A stretch of 46,621 bases of DNA from Sphingomonadaceae bacterium (GCA_025359445.1 JANYGB010000006.1:1-46621); one strand, 5' to 3'. Numbered from the stretch's first letter, positions 1-9,617 are shown. Translations and numbers: made by a program. Notes: generated by a model from the letters alone, not told the origin.

Positions 1-899
1 TGTTCAGCCAGGGTTTCCGCCCCGGTGGCTTCAACCGCGGGCCTTCGTCGCGGGTTTCGGACCCGGTGGCACCGCACGCCAAGCAACTGCTGGTTTCGGC
101 CGCCTATGCCCCCGACACGTTGACCAACTACGAAGTGGGCCTGAAGACCGATCTGTTTGACCGGAAGATGACCTTCAACTTGTCGGCCTACTACATGAAC
201 TGGCAGAACGTGCAGGTCGGCTTCTTCAATCCGGCTGCCGGCTTCGGCAATACCGCATTCGCGACAAACGGCCCGAACTATCATATCAAGGGTGCCGAGA
301 TGCAGATCGTGGCGCGGCTCTCGGACGGGTTCACGATCCAGGGTTCGGCGACCTACAACGATTCGAAGCAGTCCAATGCGCCATGCTTTATTGCCAACAA
401 TCCGGGCGTCTCGACGTTTGGCAAGTGCATAACGCAGGTCTTTTCGGGCGGCGTCGTCAAACCGGTACAAAGCCCGTTTGGCAACGTCGGCGGTATCACG
501 CCATTCAGCCCGCATTTCCAGGGCAACCTGCGGTTCCGCTACGACTGGGCGGGCCCAGGCGGCATGGACTGGTTTGTGGCCGGCGGCGTGAACTACACAA
601 GCTCGATGTATAACGAGCCTGCGACCTACCCTGCAGGCGATGTTGCTGGCAACGGCAGCGTGCTCGGCCCCAACGGGATCATCGTTCCAGCTACCACCGT
701 GCTGCGCTACAAGATGCCGGGCTATGCGCTTACCGACGCGCAGATCGGCTTCAGCCGCGATAACTGGACCATCACCATCTTCGGTGACAACCTGTTCAAC
801 AGCCACGCATCGACGTTCACCAACTCGGCGGAGTACATCAAGACTTCGACGATCGTTCGTCCGATGACTTACGGCCTGAAGATCAGCACCAAGATCTGA
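1..899 (+). CDS. TonB-dependent receptor, C-terminal part (5' truncated by window edge)
   Basis: The reading frame is open from base 3, so the gene enters from the left and only the last ~298 residues are visible. They carry the late beta-barrel signature of outer-membrane TonB-dependent receptors: a FRPGGFNRG strand near the start, repeated amphipathic strands such as TNYEVGLKTDLFDRKMTFN and a closing stretch with a DNLFNSH turn. The plug domain and TonB box lie outside the window. Such receptors import siderophores, vitamins, glycans or other scarce substrates, and the ligand cannot be read from the barrel end. The protein ends in Ile rather than the more usual aromatic residue. A strong terminator follows, so it ends its own transcription unit before the sulfotransferase gene. 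Confidence 0.9.
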   Translation, partial: FSQGFRPGGFNRGPSSRVSDPVAPHAKQLLVSAAYAPDTLTNYEVGLKTDLFDRKMTFNLSAYYMNWQNVQVGFFNPAAGFGNTAFATNGPNYHIKGAEMQIVARLSDGFTIQGSATYNDSKQSNAPCFIANNPGVSTFGKCITQVFSGGVVKPVQSPFGNVGGITPFSPHFQGNLRFRYDWAGPGGMDWFVAGGVNYTSSMYNEPATYPAGDVAGNGSVLGPNGIIVPATTVLRYKMPGYALTDAQIGFSRDNWTITIFGDNLFNSHASTFTNSAEYIKTSTIVRPMTYGLKISTKI

Positions 900-922
900 T
901 CAGATGTCGTTAGTTCGAGATG

Positions 923-959
923 CAGGGGGTGGTGCCGTAAGCACCGCCCCCTGTTTTTT
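923..959 (+). terminator. Rho-independent terminator after the TonB-dependent receptor
   Basis: A 13-bp hairpin (arms 923-935 and 941-953, one T-G wobble, loop CGTAA) is followed by six T residues at 954-959. It lies 23 bases after the receptor stop codon and before the sulfotransferase start. It should separate the two transcription units. Confidence 0.92.
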
Positions 960-1010
960 CGGCGGTACTGGTTTGACAAGCGCCCGGCCAATGCCGACGG
1001 ATAGTGCGTA

Positions 1011-3077
1011 ATGATCTCCGCAGCCGAAATTTCCAGCGACAAGTCAGCCCAGTCGCCGCAGTCGTCTCCTGCCTCTCCGCTGGAAGCCGAGCTGCTCCAC
1101 TTGCACGCACTTCAGGCGGAGGGTGACTACGCCGCTGTCGTTGCCGGTGCAGACTGCCTGCTTGAATCGCACCCCGCAAATCGCGATCTGCTGCTGATCG
1201 CTGCCCACTCGCTGCGCATGATGCAGCAAACCGACCTGGCGCTGGCCATGCTTGACCGGCTGGCGCAGCATCATCCGCGATTCAGCCAGATGTTCCTCGA
1301 GCGCGGACTGTGTCATGTCGCGCGGCGGGATGCGCCGGCTGCAATCGCGGATCTGCGCACCGCGGTGACGATCAATCCAGCCCTGGCGATGGGCTGGCAC
1401 ATGCTCGACGGGCTGCATCGCATGACTGGCGACCAGGCAAGCTCTGCCACGGCAGTGAGGCATTGCTCACACCTCGCCAGCCTTCCGCCGCCGATCGTTA
1501 CAGCCAAAGTGCTGTTCTACGACGGCGAGAACGATCAGGCCGAGATGCTGATCCGCCGCTTCCTGCTCGATGTCGGGGATCATCCCGAAGCGATGCGCCT
1601 GCTCGCGCAGATCGGCCAAGTGCGCAATGTGCTTGACGATGCCGAAACGCTCTATGCCGCTGTGCTGGCGATGGTGCCGGAGCATAACGAGGCACGGCAC
1701 GAATATGTCCAAGTTCTGATCGCACGGCACAAGTTCCCAGAAGCCAGGGCGGCACTTGAGCCATTGCTCAAGCTTGATCCGGCCCATCACGCCAACCGCA
1801 TCCAAGCGGCAACAATACAGGTCGGGCTGGGTGATTTTGAAGGGGTAATCCCGGAATATCGCGCGATGCTGCTCGAGACGATCGGCGATTTACCGCAAAC
1901 GCGGGTCCATCGCGCCGATCTCAACCTGTGGCTTGGCCACGCGCTTAAAACCGAGGGAAGGACCGATGAAGCGATCGAAGCCTATTTGGCGGCAACTGCC
2001 GACCGGCCCGATTTCGGCGACGCCTGGTGGAGCCTCGCCAACCTGAAAACCTATCGCTTCGCACCCGAATCCATCGCGGTGATGCGCCAACAGCTGGGTG
2101 AACCCGCGACTGCGGAGAACGACCGGACCCATATCGCGTTCGCCTTGGGTAAGGCGCTTGAGGACGAGGGCGACTATGCCGGATCGTGGGTTGCTTACGA
2201 GCGGGGCAACACCATGCACCGCGCCGGCAACGGTTATATTCCCGAGTTTTTCGAAACTAACACGCGCGAACAGAAGCGAGTTTGCACGCCCGCGTTCTTT
2301 GCCGAACGGGCCGAATGGGGAATCGACGACCCGGCGCCGATCTTCGTGCTCGGTCTGCCGCGTTCAGGGTCGACGCTGATCGAACAAATCCTGGCTTCGC
2401 ACAGCATGGTCGAGGGCACGCAAGAGTTGCCCGATATCCAGCGCATCGTTCACGAATTGCAGGGCCGCGAACTCAACTTCGACGAGCCGCGCTATCCTGG
2501 TGCGCTGCCCGAGCTCGATGCGGCGACCATCCACCGGTTCGGCGAGCAATACATTGCCGACACGATGCCTAACCGGATCTTGGGCCGCCCCTACTTCATC
2601 GACAAGATGCCCAACAATTTCAGGCATGTGGGCCTGATCCACCTGATCCTGCCAAATGCCCGGATTATCGATGCGCGGCGCGGGGCGATGTCGTGCTGTT
2701 TCAGCAACCTCAAGCAGCTGTTCGCGCAAGGGCAGGAATTCACTTACGGGATCGAGGATATCGGGCGCTATTACCGGACCTACATCGAGCTTATGGACCA
2801 CTGGGACGCGGTGCTGCCCGGCCGGGTGCTGCGGGTGCAGCACGAGGACGTGATCGACGATCTCGAAGCGAGCGTGCGGCGCATTCTCGACTATTGCGGC
2901 CTCGCGTTCGAACCAGCCTGCCTCGAATTCCATAAGACCCGGCGCAGCGTGCGCACCCCTAGTTCCGAGCAGGTTCGTCAACCGATCTTCCGTGACGGGC
3001 TCGATCAGTGGAAGAATTTCAGCCCCTGGCTGGAACCGCTGCGTGATATTCTGGGACCGGACCTGGTTGCTGATTGA
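1011..3077 (+). CDS. TPR-repeat sulfotransferase
   Basis: A 688-residue two-part protein. Residues ~25-430 are helical tetratricopeptide-like repeats (for example ALAMLDRLAQHHPRFSQMF and EAIEAYLAATADRPDFGDAW). Residues ~440-670 form a PAPS-dependent sulfotransferase domain. Its 5'-phosphosulfate loop, LGLPRSGSTLIEQ, starts near residue 446, and there is a 3'-phosphate-type segment, DARRGAMSCCFSNLKQ. The C-terminal RTPSSEQVRQPI block is typical of the TPR-sulfotransferases common in sphingomonads. The acceptor is unknown. The Shine-Dalgarno sequence before the ATG is weak, so a slightly different start is possible. The MFS gene begins 10 bases after its stop, with its ribosome site overlapping the stop, so the two are probably co-transcribed. 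Confidence 0.88.
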   Translation: MISAAEISSDKSAQSPQSSPASPLEAELLHLHALQAEGDYAAVVAGADCLLESHPANRDLLLIAAHSLRMMQQTDLALAMLDRLAQHHPRFSQMFLERGLCHVARRDAPAAIADLRTAVTINPALAMGWHMLDGLHRMTGDQASSATAVRHCSHLASLPPPIVTAKVLFYDGENDQAEMLIRRFLLDVGDHPEAMRLLAQIGQVRNVLDDAETLYAAVLAMVPEHNEARHEYVQVLIARHKFPEARAALEPLLKLDPAHHANRIQAATIQVGLGDFEGVIPEYRAMLLETIGDLPQTRVHRADLNLWLGHALKTEGRTDEAIEAYLAATADRPDFGDAWWSLANLKTYRFAPESIAVMRQQLGEPATAENDRTHIAFALGKALEDEGDYAGSWVAYERGNTMHRAGNGYIPEFFETNTREQKRVCTPAFFAERAEWGIDDPAPIFVLGLPRSGSTLIEQILASHSMVEGTQELPDIQRIVHELQGRELNFDEPRYPGALPELDAATIHRFGEQYIADTMPNRILGRPYFIDKMPNNFRHVGLIHLILPNARIIDARRGAMSCCFSNLKQLFAQGQEFTYGIEDIGRYYRTYIELMDHWDAVLPGRVLRVQHEDVIDDLEASVRRILDYCGLAFEPACLEFHKTRRSVRTPSSEQVRQPIFRDGLDQWKNFSPWLEPLRDILGPDLVAD

Positions 3078-3087
3078 GGGGAATGAC

Positions 3088-4386
3088 ATGGCGAGTGTAG
3101 CACCGGTGAAAGTCGACGACGTATCCACGCTGGGCCAGCGCTGGTATGTGCTGTTTATCATGATGCTGGTCTACACTATCAGCATCGCGGATCGCTATGT
3201 GCTGTCCACCTTGCTCGGCCCGATCAGCAAAGAGCTGGGCCTCAGCGACAAAGGGGCCGCATCGCTCGGGATTCCCCTCGCATTATTTTACGTAACGATG
3301 GGAATTCCGTTGTCGTGGCTGTGCGACCGGACCAACCGCCGCACGCTTCTCGCCGCAGCGGTGGCGGTGTGGTCGCTGATGACCACGCTGACCGGATACA
3401 CGCGCGGCTATGTGGACTTGCTGCTGGCCCGGATCGGCGTCGGCGTCGGTGAAGCCGGGGGCACGCCCGCCTGTAACTCGATCATTGCCGACTACTTCCC
3501 GGCGGACCGCCGTTCGATGGCGATGACCGTCTTTGCCCTGGGCGCGCCAATCGGTGCCTGGTTGGGTTCGGATATTGCGGGCTATGTTTCCACCGTGCAC
3601 GGATGGCGCGCGGCTTTTATGGTCCTTGGCATTCCCGGGATCGTGCTGGCGCTAATAATCATGGTCACGATCAAAGAGCCGCAGCGCGGCCGGCTCGACG
3701 CGGTTAGCGACGAAAAGACCCCGACGGTCACCGAAACCATCAAGTTCCTCTGGTCGCAAAAGGCGGCGGTCCATGCCATGGCGGGTAGCGGTCTATCGGC
3801 ATTCTGGGGCTGGGGACTGATGTGGTTTACCCCGATCTTCCTGCAGCGGACATATGGGATGGACGAAGGCGCCGCAGGCGGGCTGCTCGGCCAGATCTAT
3901 CTGGTGGGCGGGATCGGCGCATCGCTGGTAACGGCTTATGTGGTGGCGCGGCCAACCTACACCGACCCGCGCAAGATCGCGCGGCTGCTCGCGGTAGTGA
4001 CCGCGCTTGCCACCATCCCATCGTTCCTGGCCTATTGGACGCACGACCTGGGCTTCGCGAAGCTGATGTGGTGGCTGTTTATCCCGGCGATCTATTTTTA
4101 CATCGGTCCGGCCTTTGCGCTGTGCCAAAATCTCGCGGCACCGCGGATGCGGGCGATGGCGGTTGCCATTTCCTTGCTGATCGCCAACGTGCTCAACCTG
4201 ATCGTGGCGCCGTGGATCGTCGGATCGCTCAGCGATTACTTTGCCGGCGCGGGCCCGGCCAATGCAGATTCGCTGCGACTGGCGCAGATGATCCTCGCGC
4301 CTTCCGGCCTGTGGGCAGCGTGGCACTATTGGCGCGCCGAAAAATACATTGTCGAAGACCAGAAGCGGGCGGTGGGTTATGTCTGA
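3088..4386 (+). CDS. MFS transporter, spinster-like family
   Basis: 432 residues with about 12 hydrophobic segments. The N-terminal half has DRYVLSTLLGPISKELGLSD, the loop 2-3 motif around LCDRTNRRTLL, and GVGVGEAGGTPACNSIIADY. These match spinster-type major facilitator carriers often found next to TonB receptors in sphingomonads. I chose the ATG at 3088 because a good ribosome site (GAGGGGA, 3076-3082) lies 5 bases upstream; a frame open further upstream has no such site and would overlap the sulfotransferase. The stop overlaps the aldehyde dehydrogenase start (ATGTCTGA). The position suggests uptake or export of the compound handled by the following three enzymes. The substrate is not known. 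Confidence 0.9.
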   Translation: MASVAPVKVDDVSTLGQRWYVLFIMMLVYTISIADRYVLSTLLGPISKELGLSDKGAASLGIPLALFYVTMGIPLSWLCDRTNRRTLLAAAVAVWSLMTTLTGYTRGYVDLLLARIGVGVGEAGGTPACNSIIADYFPADRRSMAMTVFALGAPIGAWLGSDIAGYVSTVHGWRAAFMVLGIPGIVLALIIMVTIKEPQRGRLDAVSDEKTPTVTETIKFLWSQKAAVHAMAGSGLSAFWGWGLMWFTPIFLQRTYGMDEGAAGGLLGQIYLVGGIGASLVTAYVVARPTYTDPRKIARLLAVVTALATIPSFLAYWTHDLGFAKLMWWLFIPAIYFYIGPAFALCQNLAAPRMRAMAVAISLLIANVLNLIVAPWIVGSLSDYFAGAGPANADSLRLAQMILAPSGLWAAWHYWRAEKYIVEDQKRAVGYV

Positions 4387-5821
4387 GTTTGTTCCACTCA
4401 AGTCCTATATCGCAGGAAGCTGGGTCGCCCCCGCTACCTCGACCGCAACGATCGATGCGATCAATCCGGCGACCGAAGAGGTCTGCGCCACCGTTGCAAT
4501 TTGCGGCCCTGACGATGTCGACCGCGCGGTGCACGCCGCGCGTGCCGCCTTTGATGGCTACGCCGCATTTTCGCTCGATCAGCGGATCGCTCTGGTCGAA
4601 CGGTTGATCGGGATCTTCGAGCGGCGTTACGACGAAGTGGTCGTGGCAATCTCGACCGAGATGGGCGCGCCTTACGATCTTTCCTACAACGCACAGGCCG
4701 AATCCGGTCCGGGCCACTTGCGCGCGACCATTCAGGCAGCGCGCGAGATGGAGTGGGAACGCAGCGTCGGTGCCGATGGCCTGGTGGTGCACGAAGCGAT
4801 TGGCGTCTGCGTGCTGATCACGCCGTGGAACTGGCCGGTCAACCAGCTTGCGACCAAGATCGGTCCGGCCTTGGTTGCCGGATGCACGATGGTGCTCAAG
4901 CCGAGCGAGATCGCCCCGCTTTCCGCCCAGCTATTTGCTGAGTTCATCGACGAGGCCGGCTTCCCGCCGGGCGTGTTCAACATGGTTCATGGCACCGGCG
5001 CGGCCATCGGTGATGCGCTGACCAGCCATCCGGAAGTCGACATGATCTCGTTCACCGGTTCGACCCGCGCGGGGGTGCAGATCGCCAAGTCTGCCGCCGA
5101 CACGGTCAAGCGCGTTTCGCAGGAGCTTGGCGGCAAATCGGCGAACATCGTCTTTGCCGATTGCGATCTTGAGGCGGCGGTAGAGCGCGGGGTGCTGCAT
5201 TGTTACGAAAACGCCGGGCAATCGTGCAACGCACCAACCCGGATGCTGGTCGAGCGATCGGTTTACGATCAGGCGGTGTCGATCGCGGCGCGTGTGGCCA
5301 AGGACGTGAAACAGGGCGATCCGATGGACAAGGGACCGCACTTCGGCCCGGTCGTGACCAAGGCCCACTTCGACAAAATCCAGCGGCTGATCCAGGCCGG
5401 GATCGATGAGGGTGCGCAACTGGTCGCGGGCGGAACTGGCCGCAGCGAGGGCTTTGACCGCGGCTACTATGTCAAGCCGACGGTCTTTGCCGGGGTCCAT
5501 AACGCGATGACCATCGCCCAGGAGGAAGTGTTCGGACCAGTGCTGGCGATGATTCCGTTCGGGGACGAGGCCGAGGCCATCGCAATCGCCAATGATACGC
5601 CCTATGGGCTGGCCGCCTTTGTGCAATCCGGCGATCAAGAGCGGGCGCGCCGCGTAGCCCGCAAAATGCGCGCGGGCACGGTCAGCATCAACGGCGCGAG
5701 CCAGGATTACATGGCCCCGTTCGGCGGTTACAAACAGTCGGGCAACGGCCGCGAATACGGCGAGTATGGCCTGCGCGATTTCCTCGAGATCAAGGTGATC
5801 AACGGGTTCGATCCGGCATGA
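4379..5821 (+). CDS. NAD(P)-dependent aldehyde dehydrogenase
   Basis: 480 residues, the normal length for the ALDH superfamily. It oxidises an aldehyde to the acid with NAD(P). Visible motifs are TPWNWPVNQ (oxyanion Asn), FTGSTRAG (cofactor loop), the general-base Glu249 in QELGGKSAN, and the catalytic Cys283 in GQSCNAPTR. The ATG at 4379 overlaps the MFS stop by 8 bases, and the stop overlaps the enolase-family start as ATGA. Together with the GMC oxidoreductase two genes on, it could complete an alcohol-to-aldehyde-to-acid sequence, as betaine aldehyde dehydrogenase does for choline. The specific substrate cannot be assigned; relatives include betaine aldehyde and semialdehyde dehydrogenases. 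Confidence 0.93.
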   Translation: MSEFVPLKSYIAGSWVAPATSTATIDAINPATEEVCATVAICGPDDVDRAVHAARAAFDGYAAFSLDQRIALVERLIGIFERRYDEVVVAISTEMGAPYDLSYNAQAESGPGHLRATIQAAREMEWERSVGADGLVVHEAIGVCVLITPWNWPVNQLATKIGPALVAGCTMVLKPSEIAPLSAQLFAEFIDEAGFPPGVFNMVHGTGAAIGDALTSHPEVDMISFTGSTRAGVQIAKSAADTVKRVSQELGGKSANIVFADCDLEAAVERGVLHCYENAGQSCNAPTRMLVERSVYDQAVSIAARVAKDVKQGDPMDKGPHFGPVVTKAHFDKIQRLIQAGIDEGAQLVAGGTGRSEGFDRGYYVKPTVFAGVHNAMTIAQEEVFGPVLAMIPFGDEAEAIAIANDTPYGLAAFVQSGDQERARRVARKMRAGTVSINGASQDYMAPFGGYKQSGNGREYGEYGLRDFLEIKVINGFDPA

Positions 5822-7005
5822 AGCTGGCCGGTATCCAGACCTTCGTGGTGGGCAATCCGCCGCCGCACTTTGGCGGACGCTATTTCGTGTTTGTCAAGCT
5901 GACGACTGCGTGCGGCATCAGCGGCCTGGGTGAGGCCTATTGCGTGCCGTTCGATCCGCACCTTGTCGCCAAGATGATCGAAGACGTCTTCGCGCGCTAT
6001 GCTGAGGGGCGCGATCCACACGATATCGAAGCGCTGTGGCGGCGGGTCTATTCCAGCGGCTTTACCCAGCATCCCGACCTGACCGTGATGGGCGTGCTAA
6101 GCGCGCTTGAAATGGCCTGCTGGGATATTGTCGGCAAAGCCGCGAACCAGCCGGTTTACAAGCTGCTGGGCGGGCAAGTCCATGAGCGGCTCCGCGCCTA
6201 CACCTACATCTATCCGCGGCCCGGCGACCAAAGCGACGTCTATCATGACCCCGATCTGGCGGCAGTGCGCGCCGCCGAATATCTGGCGCAAGGCTTCACT
6301 GCGCTAAAATTCGACCCCGCTGGACCCTATTCGGCCTTTGATGGCCGGCAGTTGTCGCTGGACGCGCTGGAACTGTGCGAGCGCTTCGCCCGGCAATTGC
6401 GCGAAGCAGTGGGCACCAAGGCTGACCTGCTGTTTGGCACGCATGGCCAGATGACCGCAGCCGGTGCCATCCGGCTGGCCAAACGGCTTGAGCCGTTCGA
6501 CCCACTGTGGTTCGAAGAACCGGTGCCGCCCGATGCTCCGGAAGAAATGGCCAAGGTCGCGCGGGCCACCAGCATCCCGATCGCCACAGGTGAGCGGCTG
6601 GCGACCAAGTACGATTTCGCCCGGCTGCTGCAGGCTGGCAGCGCCGCAATCTTCCAGCTCAACCTGGGCCGGGTTGGCGGCTTACTGGAAGCGAAAAAGA
6701 TCGCCGGGATGGCCGAGGTTCACCATGTCCAGATCGCACCGCACCTTTACTGTGGTCCGGTGGTTGGCGCGGCCAATGTCCAGCTGGCAACCTGTTCGCC
6801 AAACTTCCTGATCCTCGAGAGTATCGAAAGTTGGGGCGGTTTCCACAGTGAGATCCTGCAGACGCCGATGCAGTTCGAAGACGGCCATGTGATCCCGCCC
6901 ACCGCGCCGGGCCTTGGCGTCGAACTCAACGTAGCGGTGGCGCTGGCCAACCCCTACACCGGGACCATGCTGCACTTGGAGATGACGCAAAGTCCGGTCC
7001 GCTGA
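5818..7005 (+). CDS. Enolase-superfamily (mandelate racemase/sugar-acid dehydratase-like) enzyme
   Basis: 395 residues with the N-terminal capping domain and the modified TIM barrel of the enolase superfamily, which abstracts a proton alpha to a carboxylate to dehydrate or racemise acids. The alignment LLFGTHGQMT...LWFEEP...IATGERL...QIAPHLYCG parallels mannonate dehydratase (ManD). Glu233, Glu259, His209 and His309 match the usual metal-binding and catalytic places. The first metal-ligand Asp appears replaced by Gly207, while the KxK position reads Lys164-Phe-Asp166. The substrate is unknown. It is not a close match to hydroxyproline-betaine epimerase HpbD, which uses KxK chemistry. It overlaps ALDH (ATGA) and the GMC gene (TGATG), so the three should be made together. 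Confidence 0.85.
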   Translation: MKLAGIQTFVVGNPPPHFGGRYFVFVKLTTACGISGLGEAYCVPFDPHLVAKMIEDVFARYAEGRDPHDIEALWRRVYSSGFTQHPDLTVMGVLSALEMACWDIVGKAANQPVYKLLGGQVHERLRAYTYIYPRPGDQSDVYHDPDLAAVRAAEYLAQGFTALKFDPAGPYSAFDGRQLSLDALELCERFARQLREAVGTKADLLFGTHGQMTAAGAIRLAKRLEPFDPLWFEEPVPPDAPEEMAKVARATSIPIATGERLATKYDFARLLQAGSAAIFQLNLGRVGGLLEAKKIAGMAEVHHVQIAPHLYCGPVVGAANVQLATCSPNFLILESIESWGGFHSEILQTPMQFEDGHVIPPTAPGLGVELNVAVALANPYTGTMLHLEMTQSPVR

Positions 7006-8615
7006 TGGACGAATTCGATTACATCATCGTGGGCGCGGGCACCGCAGGCTGCGTGCTGGCCAGCCGGCTGACCGAAGATGGCAAGACGACTGTGCTGTTG
7101 CTTGAGGCGGGCGGCAGCGACCGGTCGATCTGGATTCAAATGCCGATCGGCTATGGCCGGACATTCTTCGATCGCCGCATCAACTGGATGTACGATACCC
7201 AGCCCGTTGCGGCGCTAGGCGGGCGGCGCAGCTATTGGCCGCGCGGCAAGGTGGTGGGCGGCTCGGGCTCGATCAACGCGATGGTCTATGTCCGGGGCCA
7301 GCCGCGCGATTACGACGACTGGAAAGCCTTGGGCAATCCCGGCTGGGGCTGGGATGACGTGTTGCCGTTCTTCAAACTGTCCGAGGACTTTGACCGGGCT
7401 TGCGCCTTTCACGGCCAAGGCGGCCTGCAGCACGTCACCGATATCACGCCGCATGTGCACCCGATCTGCCACAGCTTCATCGCAGCAGCCGGGGCATTAG
7501 GATTTGCACTGACCGATGATTTCAATGGCGCCCAGCCGGAAGGCGTTGGGTTCTATCCCATCAATACCCGCGGCGGCTGGCGCGCCTCTACCGCCAACGC
7601 TTTTCTGCACCCGGCGCGCAAGCGCAGCAACCTGACGCTGCGGACCAAAGCGCTGGCGAACCGGATCCTGTTCGAGGGCAAACGTGCGGTCGGCGTCGAA
7701 TACACCACGCGCGGCAAAACACAGCAGGTGAGGGCTCGGCGCGAAGTCATTTTGAGCGGCGGCGCGATAAATTCACCGCAGCTCCTCATGCTTTCGGGCA
7801 TCGGGAATCCGGCTCAACTTAAATCCCTGGGCATCGAAGTCGTGGTCCCGGCAAAGGCTGTGGGGCGCAACTTGCAGGATCACCTAGCAGTCTCCTATTT
7901 CTACAAGACCCGCACCGCGACCCTCAACGACGTACTCTATCCCGCGCTCGGCAAGGCCATGGCGGGCCTTCGGTACATGTTTGATCGCACCGGACCATTG
8001 TCGTTGAGCGTCAATCAAAGCGGCGGCTTTGTGCGCAGCAGTCCGGACCAGATGCACCCCAATCTGCAGCTATATTTCAGCCCGGTGAGCTATACCAAAA
8101 CGCCCTTGTCCGAGCGCAAGCTGCTCAACCCCGATCCGTTTTCCGCTTTTCTGCTGTCGCACAATCCATGCCGTCCGACGAGCCGCGGAAAGATCGAACT
8201 GGCTTCGGCAGATCCATCGGCGCATCCGCTTATCCAGCCCAATTACCTGGCGACTCAACAGGACATCGACGAGGTGCTTGCGGGCAACCGCTTGCTGCGC
8301 CAGATTGCGCGGACTGCGCCGCTGGCCGCTGTCATCACCGAAGAGCTCGTTCCGGGGGCGGCGGTTGAAGGTGATGAGGCCCTGCTCGAGGATTTTCGCA
8401 ATCGCGCCGACACGGTCTATCACCCCACCTCGACTTGCATGATGGGGCCGGACAGCCGCACCGCGGTGGTCGATGCGCGGCTGCGCGTGCATGGCGTGCA
8501 AGGCTTGCGGGTGATCGATGCCTCGATCTTCCCGACAATCACCTCTGGGAACACAAATGCCCCGACGGTGATGGTGGCGGAAAAGGGGGCCGCCATGCTC
8601 CGCGAGGACGCGTAA
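7005..8615 (+). CDS. GMC-family FAD oxidoreductase (choline dehydrogenase-like)
   Basis: 536 residues. The N-terminal FAD motif [18 protein letters not shown] is followed by the GMC signature around [20 protein letters not shown] and a second signature, [16 protein letters not shown]. Catalytic His473 lies in [10 protein letters not shown], and the second active-site residue is the Asn of GNTNAPT. These enzymes oxidise an alcohol to an aldehyde and pass electrons to the membrane or to oxygen. Its start shares one base with the enolase-family stop. The chain of ALDH, enolase-like enzyme and GMC suggests catabolism of a hydroxylated acid or amino alcohol. Choline is only one possible substrate. 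Confidence 0.92.
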   Translation: MDEFDYIIVGAGTAGCVLASRLTEDGKTTVLLLEAGGSDRSIWIQMPIGYGRTFFDRRINWMYDTQPVAALGGRRSYWPRGKVVGGSGSINAMVYVRGQPRDYDDWKALGNPGWGWDDVLPFFKLSEDFDRACAFHGQGGLQHVTDITPHVHPICHSFIAAAGALGFALTDDFNGAQPEGVGFYPINTRGGWRASTANAFLHPARKRSNLTLRTKALANRILFEGKRAVGVEYTTRGKTQQVRARREVILSGGAINSPQLLMLSGIGNPAQLKSLGIEVVVPAKAVGRNLQDHLAVSYFYKTRTATLNDVLYPALGKAMAGLRYMFDRTGPLSLSVNQSGGFVRSSPDQMHPNLQLYFSPVSYTKTPLSERKLLNPDPFSAFLLSHNPCRPTSRGKIELASADPSAHPLIQPNYLATQQDIDEVLAGNRLLRQIARTAPLAAVITEELVPGAAVEGDEALLEDFRNRADTVYHPTSTCMMGPDSRTAVVDARLRVHGVQGLRVIDASIFPTITSGNTNAPTVMVAEKGAAMLREDA

Positions 8616-8684
8616 ATTTAATTTACCAATAGCATTTCGGCCTGCTAGCTTCCGTGGGGACTATTTTTCGCGGGGGAGATGCGA
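8616..8684 (+). promoter_or_regulatory. Short AT-rich leader before the LysR gene
   Basis: These 69 bases start with an AT-rich run (ATTTAATTTACC) and contain the small inverted pair TAGC / GCTA separated by 10 bases. They end in a strong ribosome site, GGGGGAG (8672-8678). The AT content stands out from the neighbours and may mark a promoter or autoregulatory site for the regulator. No convincing -35/-10 pair could be fixed. Confidence 0.3.
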
Positions 8685-9599
8685 ATGGCGAGCAAGATCG
8701 AGCTCAGGCGGCTGCCACCGCTCAAGGCGCTTAAGGGTTTTGAGGCGGCGACGCGTTATCAGAGCATTCGCGATGCCGCTGCCGAGCTATGCCTCACGCA
8801 CCCCGCGATCAGCCATCAGGTGCAACTGATCGAAGAGGCGCTGGGCGTGACGCTGTTCGCGCAAGAAGGCCGCCATATCGTTTCGACCGAGGAAGGGCGG
8901 GTGCTTTATCCTTATGTGCGCAGCGCGTTTGAATCGCTGCTCGAAGGGGTTGAGGCAGTGCACCGCCACGCGCTGGACAAACCGCTCCGGGTCCAGACCT
9001 ACGTCACTGCATCGATCCGCTGGCTGGCGAAGCGGGTCCCCGAGTTTTTGCACTCGCATCCGAAAATCAAGCTGACGCTGAGCACCTGCGCGGTCGAATG
9101 GGAATTCGACGATGTCCATGCTGACGTCGGGCTGGTTTATTGTGAGATCGCGCCCGATCCCGGCAAATTCCATTGGATGCCCTTGTTCGATTATGCGCTG
9201 TTCCCGGTTTGCAGCCCGGAATTCCTGGCGCGGATCGGGCGCAACGCGAGCCTGGCCGATTTGATGCAGCAACCGCTGGTGGCGATCTATACCGAGGTGC
9301 AGAACTGGGATAGCTGGTTCACTTCAGCTGGGGCCAGTTTCGAGCCCAAAGTGCCGTACCTGATGGTCGATACTCTGGCCGTCGCGCTGGAGATGGCGCT
9401 GAACGGTGAGGGCGTAGCCTTGGTCAACGGCCCGTTCGTCGATCAGGATCTGTCGGCAGGGCGGCTGGTCAGGCCGTCCGATCATGTCGAGATATGTCCG
9501 GGATCATGGGGCCTGATTTGCCGCAAGGACATGAAAGAAAACCTGCGCATCCGCACCTTCATGGACTGGATGGCGGATCACGTGGCCAATCCCAACTGA
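8685..9599 (+). CDS. LysR-family regulator, GcvA-type
   Basis: 304 residues. The winged helix-turn-helix lies at the N-terminus (RRLPPLKALKGFEAATRYQSIRDAA...LTHPAISHQV...LGVTLF), with an effector-binding domain behind it. The RRLPPL opening is characteristic of the GcvA subgroup, whose founder controls the glycine cleavage system. Two in-frame ATGs exist, at 8679 and 8685. I chose 8685 because the GGGGGAG site ends only at 8678, leaving about six bases of spacing. It follows the ALDH/enolase/GMC genes on the same strand and converges with the beta-hydroxyacid dehydrogenase gene 18 bases away. It is the likely regulator of one or both, by position only. Confidence 0.9.
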   Translation: MASKIELRRLPPLKALKGFEAATRYQSIRDAAAELCLTHPAISHQVQLIEEALGVTLFAQEGRHIVSTEEGRVLYPYVRSAFESLLEGVEAVHRHALDKPLRVQTYVTASIRWLAKRVPEFLHSHPKIKLTLSTCAVEWEFDDVHADVGLVYCEIAPDPGKFHWMPLFDYALFPVCSPEFLARIGRNASLADLMQQPLVAIYTEVQNWDSWFTSAGASFEPKVPYLMVDTLAVALEMALNGEGVALVNGPFVDQDLSAGRLVRPSDHVEICPGSWGLICRKDMKENLRIRTFMDWMADHVANPN

Positions 9600-9617
9600 A
9601 GCAGGAGCTCGGAGCAG

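Noticed and set aside
5818..7005. Hydroxyproline-betaine epimerase (HpbD) as identity of the enolase-family gene
   Set aside because: HpbD uses a KxK motif in the MLE-type active site. Here the position reads Lys-Phe-Asp and the THGQ/His309 pattern resembles acid-sugar dehydratases.
9600..9617. Shared terminator between the converging LysR and beta-HAD genes
   Set aside because: The gap is only 18 bases and contains no stable hairpin with a T tract on either strand.
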